DNA of 64,000 nt from Paenibacillus donghaensis (GCF_002192415.1 NZ_CP021780.1:4898001-4962000); one strand, 5' to 3'. Shown: positions 39,608 through 48,475, numbered from the stretch's first letter. Numbers and translations are program-made. The notes: generated from the sequence alone by a model not told the origin.

Positions 39608-39656
39608 ATTTCATTAACTCCAATTTGAACGTCCCTCACATAAGTAGGTGTGAAAA
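39599..39656 (+). repeat. Direct repeat, right border of the defence cargo
   Basis: This is the partner of 29201-29260. TCCAATTTGAACGTCCCTCA, then CATAAGTAGGTGTGAAAA, starts at the radC stop. Element backbone genes follow. Confidence 0.6.
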
Positions 39657-39791
39657 ACCATTTTTAAATGCTTTTATCCACGGTTTAACCACACTCCGTA
39701 TCAATTCTCTACTATAGGCGTTGAAATCCGCACTATATCCTGTTGAGCCTCCTACCAAAAAATTCTATCGTTTGATTAGGGGTGAAGGGAA

Positions 39792-40133
39792 ATGAACAGC
39801 ATCGAATCTATTGGGGAAAATATCAGGATTTTACGGTTAAAAAATGGTTTCAGTCAGGAGCAGCTTGCACTAAGTGCAGGGGTAAACACATCTTACATTG
39901 GGCAGATTGAGCGTGGAGAGAAGAACCCTACAATCAAAATAATAGAACAAATCTCGGTTGCTCTGGAGATCACCTTAGTTGATTTATTGACGTTCTATGA
40001 TCCGAAGGGAGGTGTGAAAAGCAGTTGCTATCCTTCAACTTTAACTATAACCCCTGAAACCATTAAGCAGTGTCTACTGGAAGTACTGATGGACAATACA
40101 AATATGATTATTAAAAACAATAAAGTAACTTAA
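39792..40133 (+). CDS. XRE-family HTH regulator
   Basis: The 113-residue protein has an N-terminal HTH (IRILRLKNGFSQEQLALSAG, then SYIGQIERGEKNPTI) within residues 8-62 and a short C-terminal region. The start follows GGGGTGAAGGGAA. It leads a run of small same-strand genes and may control them and element excision. No operator was identified. Confidence 0.85.
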   Translation: MNSIESIGENIRILRLKNGFSQEQLALSAGVNTSYIGQIERGEKNPTIKIIEQISVALEITLVDLLTFYDPKGGVKSSCYPSTLTITPETIKQCLLEVLMDNTNMIIKNNKVT

Positions 40134-40192
40134 AGAGCCGTTAGTCTTTTAGTTATTGAATTAGCTTAATCTATAAAATTGGAGGAAAAATA

Positions 40193-40762
40193 ATGATGAA
40201 CAGTGCTTCAGGCAAGCATATATTTGCCCAAGAACCTATAGTCTTAAAGAACCCTATGAATGGCTATAGAAAATGGTACTACGGCTTAATTCCTGTATCA
40301 TGCATTGCTTTTATGATAATCGGGGGTCTGGGCTTTGGTTTGTTTATTGGTTTTATTATTGGATGGGCTTTAGCCTATATGATTGTAAACGGAATAGCCG
40401 GAGTGAGATTATTGAAGTTAAACTTCGCAAATCATCCTATGTCAGCACTGATTACAAATGAACAGTTATACGGGCGGTTGAGTACTTTCGCCCATCCTGA
40501 TTTCACAGTTGAAAAAGGGCAGGGACGTGTTCGCTTTGTTTTTAAAAATAAGACTGTGCATACAATCTGGATTGACGAGAAAAAACAGACGTATTCTGTC
40601 ATTTCAAAATTCAAGAAAAAGAGTATGATCACTAATCGGCATAATTCAGGTATCAAAGAATACATACATGCCTATAATGCCAACCCTTTTGTTCAAAATG
40701 CCATTAATTCAGCAACTCTATCCTTCAAAAAACAAGAAGGTACTATTCTTCAAAAAGCATAA
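40193..40762 (+). CDS. Membrane protein of unknown function
   Basis: The 189-residue protein has two closely spaced TM segments in residues 27-70 (LIPVSCIAFMIIGGLGF; LFIGFIIGWALAYMIV) and a C-terminal cytoplasmic part. The start follows TTGGAGGAAAAATA. The topology resembles small TcpE-like conjugation or membrane proteins, but I do not recognise the family. It is transcribed with the three small genes downstream. Confidence 0.7.
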   Translation: MMNSASGKHIFAQEPIVLKNPMNGYRKWYYGLIPVSCIAFMIIGGLGFGLFIGFIIGWALAYMIVNGIAGVRLLKLNFANHPMSALITNEQLYGRLSTFAHPDFTVEKGQGRVRFVFKNKTVHTIWIDEKKQTYSVISKFKKKSMITNRHNSGIKEYIHAYNANPFVQNAINSATLSFKKQEGTILQKA

Positions 40763-40789
40763 TTCAGATTTATTGGAGGATATAAAGCC

Positions 40790-41017
40790 ATGATTGAAAT
40801 ATATATTCTTCTTTCTATACCATTTGGTTGGAAGTTCATAAGCAAACTACAACGTAACATCACAGTATTTACAACAATCTCTAATTATATCGTTTACAAA
40901 ATCATCTTATCTGTATTTGTTGGCTGGGCAGTAACGCCGTTTTACTTGATCGGGTATCTATTAAAGTTAGTTCGAGTGTTCAAACCACCTTTAAGCAAAA
41001 AGCAGCAAACAAAATAA
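40790..41017 (+). CDS. Small membrane protein of unknown function
   Basis: The 75-residue protein has one or two hydrophobic segments (IYILLSIPFGWKF; VYKIILSVFVGWAVTPFYLI) and a basic C-terminus. It is preceded by TTGGAGGATATAAAGCC. It lies 27 bp after the previous gene in what looks like one operon. Confidence 0.6.
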   Translation: MIEIYILLSIPFGWKFISKLQRNITVFTTISNYIVYKIILSVFVGWAVTPFYLIGYLLKLVRVFKPPLSKKQQTK

Positions 41018-41090
41018 AATCATCAGTAGACGGGGGAGCATTAGCTCTTCCCGTTTATTTTGCGTTAATCCCTGAGAGGAGGTGAGAATC

Positions 41091-41270
41091 ATGGATAAAG
41101 TAATTGAAACTGCCGGGAAGACAGCGCTGACCGCAGCTGGCGCACTAATCGGAGGAGGAGCAGGAGCAGCACTTGGCACTACAATATTCCCCGGCGCTGG
41201 AACAGCCGTTGGTTACTTATTTGGTGTTGGATATGGAACACTCAGCGGCCTTAAAGCTTGGAAACATTAA
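41091..41270 (+). CDS. Glycine-rich membrane peptide (bacteriocin- or holin-like)
   Basis: The 59-residue peptide has a hydrophobic Gly/Ala core (AGALIGGGAGAALGTTIFPG, then AGTAVGYLFGVGYG) and a short basic tail. The Gly-Ala repeat resembles glycine-zipper membrane peptides and class II bacteriocins. There is no double-glycine leader processing site or transporter gene nearby. The ribosome site GAGAGGAGGTGAG is very strong, so high translation is expected. The function is unknown. Confidence 0.65.
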   Translation: MDKVIETAGKTALTAAGALIGGGAGAALGTTIFPGAGTAVGYLFGVGYGTLSGLKAWKH

Positions 41271-41299
41271 TCAAAATAAATTATTGGAGGAATTAAACG

Positions 41300-41425
41300 A
41301 TGAGTGATTTTTGGGAACGTGTAGTAGAGTCTGCTGTAGATGCAGTGAGCCAAACGATTGAAAACAAATTTGATGTGGTCGAAACTGCACAAGATTTGTA
41401 CGATATGTACAGTGAAGAAGAATAA
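41300..41425 (+). CDS. 41-residue acidic helical peptide
   Basis: ATG 41300 lies behind TTGGAGGAATTAAACG and 29 bp after the membrane-peptide gene. The product starts MSDFWERVVESAVDAVSQTI and ends DLYDMYSEEE. It is strongly acidic and predicted helical. Its position after a membrane-active peptide would fit an immunity or antitoxin partner, but this is only inference. Confidence 0.6.
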   Translation: MSDFWERVVESAVDAVSQTIENKFDVVETAQDLYDMYSEEE

Positions 41426-41442
41426 CTAGAATTAGCTCACTT

Positions 41443-41473
41443 GAAGCCCGTGAATTAATTTATCGCGGGCTTC
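41443..41473. terminator. Bidirectional terminator
   Basis: GAAGCCCG pairs with CGGGCTTC between the convergent ends of the small-peptide operon (41425) and the Rep-like gene (41477). T-rich bases lie on both sides. Confidence 0.75.
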
Positions 41474-41476
41474 ATT

Positions 41477-42505
41477 TTATTCAAATCCCTCCTCAATTTC
41501 CGCATAAAGATTTTCAATAAAATCAATATCCCAATCTTCAGGAATTAGAACAGGATTAATATTCAAATCCCTAAGCTTCTTAAGAAGCTTACCAAATTTA
41601 TCAGCAGATTTCTTAGCATTTTCACCATTAATATAAACTTCTTTTGCTTTAGTGATTCCACCGCAATGTTCGATGAATTTAAGCAAAGAAATGAGTGTTC
41701 GACGCTTCAGAAAATTGGGCACCCTTAGATTTATTATTTGCTCTGCCTTCTTTAAGGTATGATAATCACCTTTCCCAACGATTAGTTTGTAAAACTTTAT
41801 GACTTCATTTTTCAATCTTTCTTGGCTTAATAATTCCTTCACAGTTTCTTTTCCATCTCGAACTTGAGTTTCAAATCGGAGTATTCCCTTTGTCATTGTA
41901 AAATCTCTGAATTTCTTGCTTGATTCCTTCTCTTTGATTAAAAGTGTCTCATAACGATTATACCAATTGACCGTTTTATTCTCTGACATCAAGTAACAGT
42001 TAGTAATGGAAGAGAAGTATGCCTTGGTTTTATGATTATTCCAGAAGTAATCTGGAATGAATCCCTTTTTAAATAAGGATAAATATTTGGGAATTAACTG
42101 TTCTGGTAGCTTTATATCCACAGCAGCTTCTATTCTTTTAGCTGTCCAATCAAAAAAATCGGGGACTTTCAAGGAGAGAATATCCTGTAATACATAATTA
42201 AAGACATTACGAACCCCTTCAAATTCAGATACTTTTGTTACGCAATAGTATCCATCTTTATCAATAGTAAGTTTGGGACGTAAACGCACCTCTATAGAAT
42301 AGTGGCCCCAAGACGCAGCTCGCAGTCGAATTTCTTGAAAACCAAACTCAGAGAATGCATTTGTGATACGGGCATTTTTATCATACTTATCTTTACGGAG
42401 TTGGCCCGTATTGAAGTATTTTTTTAAGTATGTCTGCATTAATGTAAAGGCTCTATCATGTTCTCTCTTAGTCATTGCATATACCAGATACATCATATCC
42501 ACCAT
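41477..42505 (-). CDS. Rep-like replication initiator (phage gene II/X type)
   Basis: This protein of about 342 residues shows features of gpII/RstA-like initiators: RIEAAVDIKLP, NKTVNWYNRYETLL and GILRFETQVRD. It ends in an acidic tail (EDWDIDFIENLYAEIEEG). ATG 42505 follows TTGGAGGTG, whereas the frame upstream from 42550 has none. A Rep on an integrative element would allow replication after excision. Assignment is by motif pattern only; catalytic Tyr residues cannot be placed with certainty. Confidence 0.5.
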   Translation of the reverse strand: MVDMMYLVYAMTKREHDRAFTLMQTYLKKYFNTGQLRKDKYDKNARITNAFSEFGFQEIRLRAASWGHYSIEVRLRPKLTIDKDGYYCVTKVSEFEGVRNVFNYVLQDILSLKVPDFFDWTAKRIEAAVDIKLPEQLIPKYLSLFKKGFIPDYFWNNHKTKAYFSSITNCYLMSENKTVNWYNRYETLLIKEKESSKKFRDFTMTKGILRFETQVRDGKETVKELLSQERLKNEVIKFYKLIVGKGDYHTLKKAEQIINLRVPNFLKRRTLISLLKFIEHCGGITKAKEVYINGENAKKSADKFGKLLKKLRDLNINPVLIPEDWDIDFIENLYAEIEEGFE

Positions 42506-42608
42506 GAATGAACAGCACCTCCAACACCCCCAAAGCCTACATGACAACATCTAGTTGGCGGAGGGGTATTATTATCTAAGTCAAAGTACTGTTACAAGAA
42601 AAATAAAA

Positions 42609-42644
42609 AAGTACATTTCAGCAGGCTATTGCTGTCATGTACTT
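42609..42644 (-). terminator. Terminator after the gene at 42652
   Basis: On the minus strand, AAGTACAT..AGCA pairs with TGCT..ATGTACTT, followed by TTTTATTTTT. It lies 8 bp after the stop. Confidence 0.75.
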
Positions 42645-42651
42645 CATTTAT

Positions 42652-43716
42652 TTATTCTATAATATGTTGGTTTTCCTCTATAAACTCATGGAACCGCATT
42701 TTATCTAAAACTAAAGCTCTTTTGTTAGCACTCCCAATTTTGGCATCAGGTCGAAAAACGCCTTCAACATCCCCTTCAATAGATAGTATGCCTTGTTTAA
42801 AAAGGAAAGCGTAAAGCTTGTTGTCGATTTTGAAATTCCGTCCCGTCCTTTTCAGTTCGTTCGTAACATGAGGCTTAATCAAACTGTATTTTATTGCCCA
42901 AATGTTTTCATTTTCCCATCCAATAAAGTCTTCTTGAAGCTTTGAGCTATTATCCATTTCAAGGAATTCAGATTTATGAATAAGCCCCTGAACAGCGTTT
43001 AAAAAGATAACCGCATTGAATTTCATGGGATCAATCTCAATTGACATATCTTCTGATTCCATCCATTTATAACCTCTGGAATCTTTTATATATCGCAAAT
43101 AGCCCGAATTGTCTCTTCCATAAAAGTTGTCTACCCAACCAATTTCATCATTAAATATAACTTTTGCATCATCGTCATCTAACAACCGAGTGGCAAGTCT
43201 AATAGCCCGTAATAAATAAGGATATATATTCTCTCTATAGAGAAAGAAATCATAATCAAGATAATTGGGGTCAATCCATTTCGAGTTAGCCAACGTTTCG
43301 TTAAGTAAGTCAAGTTGGATACACTTATATTCTTTTTTGTTGATTCGGGTATAGACTTTAACATTAAGCCCTACTTCTGTAGTCTTCTGTTTCTGCAAAT
43401 CGTAAACGCGAAGGCGGTTTATTGGAACAACAAAGAAGTTGCAAATAAATGCACCTTGTGTTAATCCTTTACCTTTCTTCACCTCCGAATTCGGTTCATC
43501 TATATTCTCTATTTCGTCCCTCGCTTGATTAATTCTTTTACGTACTACTTTCATCATCTTGTGATCTTCAATCAGAAAATCCTCGCTCATTTCCGAGAAA
43601 ATAGCATTCATCACACCCATGGTCTCTTCAACTCTTCTGAATTCTTCTGGGTTCTTTTTCCGATTGATATAATACACATACTTTTCAGAGCAATGGATAC
43701 CTACGTCATTAACCAT
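42652..43716 (-). CDS. Unrecognised protein upstream of the Rep-like gene
   Basis: The 354-residue cytoplasmic protein has no signal or TM segment. Segments such as TRINKKEYKCIQLDLL and DDDDAKVIFNDEIGWVDNFY recall the region preceding the helicase core in DUF927-type replication proteins, but no Walker motif follows. The start follows AAGGGTGACATT. It could be a replication accessory of element E. I do not recognise the family. Confidence 0.55.
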   Translation of the reverse strand: MVNDVGIHCSEKYVYYINRKKNPEEFRRVEETMGVMNAIFSEMSEDFLIEDHKMMKVVRKRINQARDEIENIDEPNSEVKKGKGLTQGAFICNFFVVPINRLRVYDLQKQKTTEVGLNVKVYTRINKKEYKCIQLDLLNETLANSKWIDPNYLDYDFFLYRENIYPYLLRAIRLATRLLDDDDAKVIFNDEIGWVDNFYGRDNSGYLRYIKDSRGYKWMESEDMSIEIDPMKFNAVIFLNAVQGLIHKSEFLEMDNSSKLQEDFIGWENENIWAIKYSLIKPHVTNELKRTGRNFKIDNKLYAFLFKQGILSIEGDVEGVFRPDAKIGSANKRALVLDKMRFHEFIEENQHIIE

Positions 43717-44067
43717 AATGTCACCCTTTTGTCGTCGTGAGTAAAAAAGAATATATCCTATTACATTAAGATAATCGAATCAGATTTACGTCTGTAAGCA
43801 TATTATCGTATACATTTTACAGCAATAGCAGATGCACAAATCTTTTTGGGAATTCCGGGATACTTGGGATTTTTGGGAATCTGTAATTTTACTATAACTT
43901 GATATGTTTTTGAAGTCCATGACGTATAGACAATAACCGAGAAAGGTGAAAAATAACAACGTTAGGCATGAACAGATAACATAAGGTACGGGATAACAAT
44001 TTCAGAAGTGTACTGTCGTAGCAGACAAATATATATTATTACCACGAACAGGAGGTGATTAGCATTT
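43717..44067. other. Regulatory/possible origin region with direct repeats
   Basis: This gap lies between divergent genes. TTTTTGGGAAT occurs twice, at 43843-43853 and 43870-43880 (27-bp spacing), with related GGGAT units between them. It probably holds the promoters of the Rep operon and xis. The repeats could be iterons or operators. Confidence 0.4.
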
Positions 44068-44268
44068 ATGCTGCAAGATTATCCAGAAGTTATTACCGTC
44101 GAAGAGCTTTTAGACATATTGTTAATTGGCAGAAACTCTGCCTATAGACTACTGAAATCCGGCGAAATTAAGTCCATAAAAATTGGACATACGTACAGAA
44201 TTCCTATACTAAGTGTAAAAGAATATATTCTAAGCAAAGCGCGAATGGATTTATCTAAATACATGTAA
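44068..44268 (+). CDS. Excisionase-family DNA-binding protein
   Basis: The 66-residue winged-helix protein of the excisionase (MerR-like HTH_17) type reads ITVEELLDILLIGRNSAYRL, then KSGEIKSIKIGHTYRIPI. The start follows ACAGGAGGTGATT. It lies 80 bp upstream of the integrase, the usual xis-int order, and is expected to direct excision of element E. Confidence 0.85.
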   Translation: MLQDYPEVITVEELLDILLIGRNSAYRLLKSGEIKSIKIGHTYRIPILSVKEYILSKARMDLSKYM

Positions 44269-44348
44269 TCAAATAGCAGTTTCGCAGGCAGGGGCAATTA
44301 CGCTCCTGTCTTTTTCATATTCAATAAAACCATTGGAGGTCGAAGCAC

Positions 44349-45518
44349 ATGAAAGGCAGCTTACGTAAACGCAATCAATACTGGTACATCATTGTTGAAA
44401 CAAAGGACGAGTCCGGGAACCGGAAGCAAAAGTGGATTAATACCAAATGCGAGAAGAAAACAGATGCAGAGAAATTCCTGAGAGAAACGCTTACGAAGAT
44501 AGACAACAACAGTTTCGTTCAGCCACAGCGAAAACTCAAATTCACTGAATTTATGCTGAATTGGCTTAATAACGTTATTAAAAGTGAGGTGGAGGAAACG
44601 ACTTGGGAAGGTTATGAGATGATTGTAACAAAGCATATCATCCCATACTTCATAAGTAAGAATGATATACTCCTACAAGAATTACAACCCATGCATCTGC
44701 AAAAATATTATGAGACAAAGTATCAAGATGATCCATCGACTGGCAAAAAAGGATTATCCGCTAAAACATTAAGAAGACACCACGCTAATATCAGAAGTGC
44801 ATTAAAATTCGCATTACGAATGAACTTGATCCTCTTTAATCCCGCTGATCGAATCGTACTTCCGAAGCAGGAGAAGTTCAATGCCAGCTACTACACTGTC
44901 GAACAGCTCGAAAAGCTATTCGAGGTTTGTTTGGGTACACCGATAGAATCGGCAGTATATCTCGCAGCTCATTATGGACTTCGACGTTCTGAGGTGCTTG
45001 GATTGAAGTGGGATTGCATCGATTTCGAAGAAAAGACAATCTCAATTAAAGAGGTTCGCGTAAAGTACGGCAAAGAGGTCGTCGTAAAGAAACCTAAAAG
45101 CGAAAGCAGCCAGCGTATTTTGCCCTTGATGGAAAAACTCGAAGATTACTTATTACATCTCAAGAAACAAAGGAAGAAAAACAAGCAGCTATATTGCAAA
45201 GATTACGTCGATAGCGGTCTTGTATGCTGCTGGCCTGATGGCAGTCCCATGAAGACAGAATACCTGAACCACAAATTCAAGGACATACTCGCAAAGAACG
45301 AATTGCCGCACATCAGATTTCATGATCTTAGACACTCAACAGCCAGCTATTTGATTAAACATGGAGTAAGCCTGAAAGAAATTCAGGTATGGCTTGGTCA
45401 TTCTACAATTAGTATTACAGCCAATACTTATACCCACATTGATATGGAGACAAAAAAAGATACCGCGCAAAAGATCAACGAACTTTTCTCCAAAAAAGCA
45501 AAGGAAGCCACTCAATGA
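44349..45518 (+). CDS. Tyrosine integrase of element E (Tn916-like)
   Basis: The 389-residue integrase has an N-terminal arm-binding domain (about 1-60), a SAM-like core-binding domain (about 65-165) and a C-terminal catalytic domain. Catalytic residues are visible in AAHYGLRRSEVLGLKW (Arg), HDLRHSTASYL (HxxR), WLGHSTISIT (His) and NTYTHID (Tyr). The start follows TTGGAGGTCG. It abuts attR (45872) and is complete, so element E may still be mobile. The relic at 13513 is a close paralogue. Confidence 0.93.
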   Translation: MKGSLRKRNQYWYIIVETKDESGNRKQKWINTKCEKKTDAEKFLRETLTKIDNNSFVQPQRKLKFTEFMLNWLNNVIKSEVEETTWEGYEMIVTKHIIPYFISKNDILLQELQPMHLQKYYETKYQDDPSTGKKGLSAKTLRRHHANIRSALKFALRMNLILFNPADRIVLPKQEKFNASYYTVEQLEKLFEVCLGTPIESAVYLAAHYGLRRSEVLGLKWDCIDFEEKTISIKEVRVKYGKEVVVKKPKSESSQRILPLMEKLEDYLLHLKKQRKKNKQLYCKDYVDSGLVCCWPDGSPMKTEYLNHKFKDILAKNELPHIRFHDLRHSTASYLIKHGVSLKEIQVWLGHSTISITANTYTHIDMETKKDTAQKINELFSKKAKEATQ

Positions 45519-45709
45519 AACACACAGCCTGGTTAGCATTAGATGATGTGGCAATCCATTCCTTGCTGCTGGACATAGCCAGACTCCATGTAAAGTTTGC
45601 TTTGGAGCATAGCGACAAGAATACATTACCTAGTCGTAAAGAAGTCATTAGAGCAGAAATCCAGCGACTGAGAATGGAGCGTGACAGAATTCTCGAACGC
45701 AAAGCATGA
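45515..45709 (+). CDS. Small conserved gene after the integrase
   Basis: The 64-residue protein overlaps the integrase stop (ATGA). The C-terminus is a charged helix (RAEIQRLRMERDRILER). A broken copy follows the integrase relic at 14617, so it travels with this integrase family. It may be a recombination cofactor; no family is recognised. Confidence 0.6.
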   Translation: MKHTAWLALDDVAIHSLLLDIARLHVKFALEHSDKNTLPSRKEVIRAEIQRLRMERDRILERKA

Positions 45710-45792
45710 GCTTGAACCGTTCGTCGTAAAGTCAGTACAAACATCATTCCGAGCATATCGGAAACCTCGAATCTACACGAAAAAGAGGCGCC

Positions 45793-45812
45793 GTTAGCAA
45801 AATGTTAGCAAA
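45793..45812 (+). repeat. Candidate integrase arm sites (right end, element E)
   Basis: GTTAGCAAAAT, GTTAGCAAA. This matches the left-end pair at 29126 and the relic pairs at 14895 and 15160. Confidence 0.55.
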
Positions 45813-45828
45813 TCCGTTTAAAAAGAAA

Positions 45829-45862
45829 CAAGGGTTCCAGCTCTAATGAGCTGAAACCCTTG
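45829..45862. terminator. Terminator at right end of element E
   Basis: CAAGGGTTCCAGCT pairs with AGCTGAAACCCTTG, followed by TTGTTCT. It is the same hairpin as at 14931. Confidence 0.7.
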
Positions 45863-45871
45863 TTGTTCTAG

Positions 45872-45927
45872 TGCCGAGGACGGGGGTCGAACCCGTACGG
45901 TACTCACGTACCGCAGGATTTTAAGTC
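45872..45927 (-). repeat. att copy 5: 3' half of tRNA-Leu (E/F junction)
   Basis: This is a 56-bp copy with the TAA-anticodon loop and no tRNA 5' half to its right. It separates element E from the parA-bearing element F. Because the fragment's 5' side faces right, the intact tRNA-Leu is expected beyond 64,000. Confidence 0.85.
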
Positions 45928-46189
45928 TTAGAAGTCATTCGGACTTTAACCCCCTGCAGTGGAATATAAGGGAACCTACAATCCGCAAAAAACCTTGTAG
46001 AATCAAGGGTTTTTACGGTTTTTCGTGTTTTCCTTAGAGCCACAAGGGTTTCCGGCAACAAGTAAAAAGAAGAGCAAATTTAGGCATAGGAGAGAACTAC
46101 GAGAGAACTCGGAGAGAAAAATGAGAGAACCAGCCCGCTCCCTACCATTGACAATATGTTCGGAGCAAACCTCCGGGGAGGTTTTTACA

Positions 46190-46981
46190 ATGACACAAAC
46201 AACCGTTATCACCATTGCCAATCAGAAAGGTGGCACAGGCAAGACTACCACCGCCTATAATCTGGCGTGCGCCTTATCCCATGAAGATAAAAAAGTGCTG
46301 CTGGTTGATTTCGACCCACAAGGCAATCTGAGCATGTGCTTTGGAATTGAAAATCCAGATCAGCTTAAGTTTTCAATGTTCAATATTATGAATGCCCTCA
46401 TGAGCGACGAACCACTGCCGGATCCTAAAGAATACATTCATAATCATGGCAATATAGACATTATCCCCAGCAACATTGAACTATCCGTTGCTGAGATTAA
46501 TTTAAGAGATGAAATGGGTGGAGAAAAAACTCTCACCACATTGCTGGAATCCATGAAGCAAAGGTATGACTATATCATTATAGACACAAACCCCTCTCTT
46601 GGTCTACTAACTATAAACGCCCTTGCGGCCAGTAACAGTGTGTTAATTCCGGTAAACCCTCAACTGTGGTCAGCAACAGGCCTAACTCAGCTTCTAAAAA
46701 TTATCATTAAGGTAAAGAAACGAATTAATCCGGGGATTAGCATAGCGGGTATTTTAATGACCATGTGTGATACCCGAACCAATTTATATAAAGAGGCCTT
46801 TCGGTTGGTAAAAGCTTATTACCAGGAAACCGTCCGCATCTTTGATGTTCAAATCCCCCTCTCAGTCAAAGTCGGAGAGGCGAATTTTTATAGTCAAAGC
46901 ATTATTGAATTCAATCCTAAGTCGAAGGTAGCCACAGCTTATTGCAGTTTAGCGAAGGAGCTGATGCAAGGTGAGCAATAA
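46190..46981 (+). CDS. ParA-family partition ATPase
   Basis: The 263-residue protein has a deviant Walker A (IANQKGGTGKTTTAYNLA), A' LLVDFDPQGNLS and Walker B YIIIDTNPSLG. It is expected to partition or stabilise the excised element, with ParB. ATG 46190 follows GGGGAGG; the frame is open upstream but without a site. The leader between attL and this start is duplicated in decayed form at 21130, and a 5' stub of the gene is at 16539. Confidence 0.92.
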   Translation: MTQTTVITIANQKGGTGKTTTAYNLACALSHEDKKVLLVDFDPQGNLSMCFGIENPDQLKFSMFNIMNALMSDEPLPDPKEYIHNHGNIDIIPSNIELSVAEINLRDEMGGEKTLTTLLESMKQRYDYIIIDTNPSLGLLTINALAASNSVLIPVNPQLWSATGLTQLLKIIIKVKKRINPGISIAGILMTMCDTRTNLYKEAFRLVKAYYQETVRIFDVQIPLSVKVGEANFYSQSIIEFNPKSKVATAYCSLAKELMQGEQ

Positions 46982-48011
46982 GCGACCTACGCCTAAGCTT
47001 TCAAGCATTGATGAGCTTTTACTTTTGTCTGAAGGGCCCAACCTTACAACATCATCCCCTGAAAATTCAGGAGTCACTTCTCTTCTACTCTCCAGCCTTA
47101 TTCCCTTTCATAAACATCCATTCAAGCTCTATGAGGGCAAAAAACTGGATGACCTAATCGAAAGCGTCTTGGAGAACGGTGTCCTAATTCCTGTTATAGT
47201 CCGTCCAATGGAACAAGATTCCTATGAAATTCTTTCTGGGCATAATCGCGTCAATGCCGCTAAAGCCGCTGGGTTACTTTATATCCCTTCCATTGTTAAA
47301 GAACAATTGACGGAAGCAGAAGCTGTAATTATCGTGGTGGACACCAATTTTCATCAACGTTCCATTCAGGATATGTTGCCCAGTGAACTTGCTCGTGCTC
47401 TGAAGATGCAGCTTGAAGCTTGCAAAGAAGCTAAGCAAAAACAAAGTAAAATAACTCAGCTTGAAAACGGCGAGATCCCTTATAACACCGAGGATTCTGA
47501 GTCCACTGTCCCAGTGGGACAGCGAACTTGGAGTGTGGATCAAGTTTCCGAGAAAAACGATATGAGCCCAACCAATATCAAACGATATTTGCGCTTGAAT
47601 CATCTTCTACCAGAACTCATGGAAAGAGTCGATCAAGGTGAAATCAAACTTCGCCCGGCCGTCGATCTCTCTTACCTGAAACCGCAAGAACAACAAACCG
47701 TGGAATCTTTAATTCATGAACAAGGCTTTAAAGTAGATATGAAAAAATCCGAGCTGCTTCGAGCAAAATCAGAAAATCGCAATTTCACTGAGCAAGCCGC
47801 ATCAGCGATCCTTTCCGGTGGGTCTAGCCGGAAGCCAAAAAGTAAGATTCCTGCTCCATTCAAGCTAAAGCATAAAGTATATGCCAAATATTTCTCTCCT
47901 GAGAGTAAATCCGCAGAAGTTGAGGAAATCATCGATAAAGCTTTAACCCTATATTTTTCGCTCCAGTCAGAGCCTGAACAACATCCCTTAATTGAAGAGG
48001 AGGAAATTTAA
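46971..48011 (+). CDS. ParB-family protein
   Basis: The 346-residue protein has a ParB/Srx nucleotide-binding domain (LIPVIVRP, then ILSGHNRVNAAKAAG, the ParB box) at about 40-110 and a KorB-like HTH region near 180-220 (WSVDQVSEKNDMSPTNIKRY). It starts with GTG 46971 behind GGAG, inside the end of parA (11-bp overlap). It is expected to bind centromere sites on element F, which were not located. Confidence 0.9.
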   Translation: MSNKRPTPKLSSIDELLLLSEGPNLTTSSPENSGVTSLLLSSLIPFHKHPFKLYEGKKLDDLIESVLENGVLIPVIVRPMEQDSYEILSGHNRVNAAKAAGLLYIPSIVKEQLTEAEAVIIVVDTNFHQRSIQDMLPSELARALKMQLEACKEAKQKQSKITQLENGEIPYNTEDSESTVPVGQRTWSVDQVSEKNDMSPTNIKRYLRLNHLLPELMERVDQGEIKLRPAVDLSYLKPQEQQTVESLIHEQGFKVDMKKSELLRAKSENRNFTEQAASAILSGGSSRKPKSKIPAPFKLKHKVYAKYFSPESKSAEVEEIIDKALTLYFSLQSEPEQHPLIEEEEI

Positions 48012-48439
48012 TGGTATTCAAAGATCTGGCCCATGAACAGTTTTATGAAGGTAATGTCATTCGAGCTGAGCGTCAACATGATCCTTACCGATCCGCTCTG
48101 TTTTATCTGTTAGGCCTTACAGAAGATACTCGCAGTCACATTAATAATCTCTATGATTTCAGAGAAGACAACATTAGGCTAGAGGGCTTAAACAACGGCT
48201 GGCAGACAGGAACAACGGTCCGTCTTACCCGTCTCGCATTTAACCTCTATTCGGGCTATACGGGAGAACATGAAGATGAGACCCACTCTTTCAGCCCCTA
48301 TTATCTGTTCGATAATGGACTCATGCCATATTTCTTTGAAGGAATCAAGCTTCGCTATCCAGCCTATGCCGTGGATATCAAACGAGATTGGCTTCCCTTT
48401 GTACCAGACAAAGATATCTATGATGAGCTGGAACAATAA
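48011..48439 (+). CDS. DUF6075 family protein
   Basis: The 142-residue protein typical of Firmicute ICE backbones reads FKDLAHEQFYEGNV, then ALFYLLGLTEDTR, then TRLAFNLYSG. The start follows GAGGAGGAAATTT and overlaps the parB stop by one base. It belongs to the conserved parA-parB-DUF6075-helicase block. The function is unknown. Confidence 0.75.
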   Translation: MVFKDLAHEQFYEGNVIRAERQHDPYRSALFYLLGLTEDTRSHINNLYDFREDNIRLEGLNNGWQTGTTVRLTRLAFNLYSGYTGEHEDETHSFSPYYLFDNGLMPYFFEGIKLRYPAYAVDIKRDWLPFVPDKDIYDELEQ

Positions 48440-48475
48440 GAGTCACACGATCCATAGGAAGGGAGGATAACCATC

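Noticed and set aside
42363..42554. Plus-strand frame opposite the Rep-like gene
   Set aside because: It is a shadow of the minus-strand coding frame and has no start signal.
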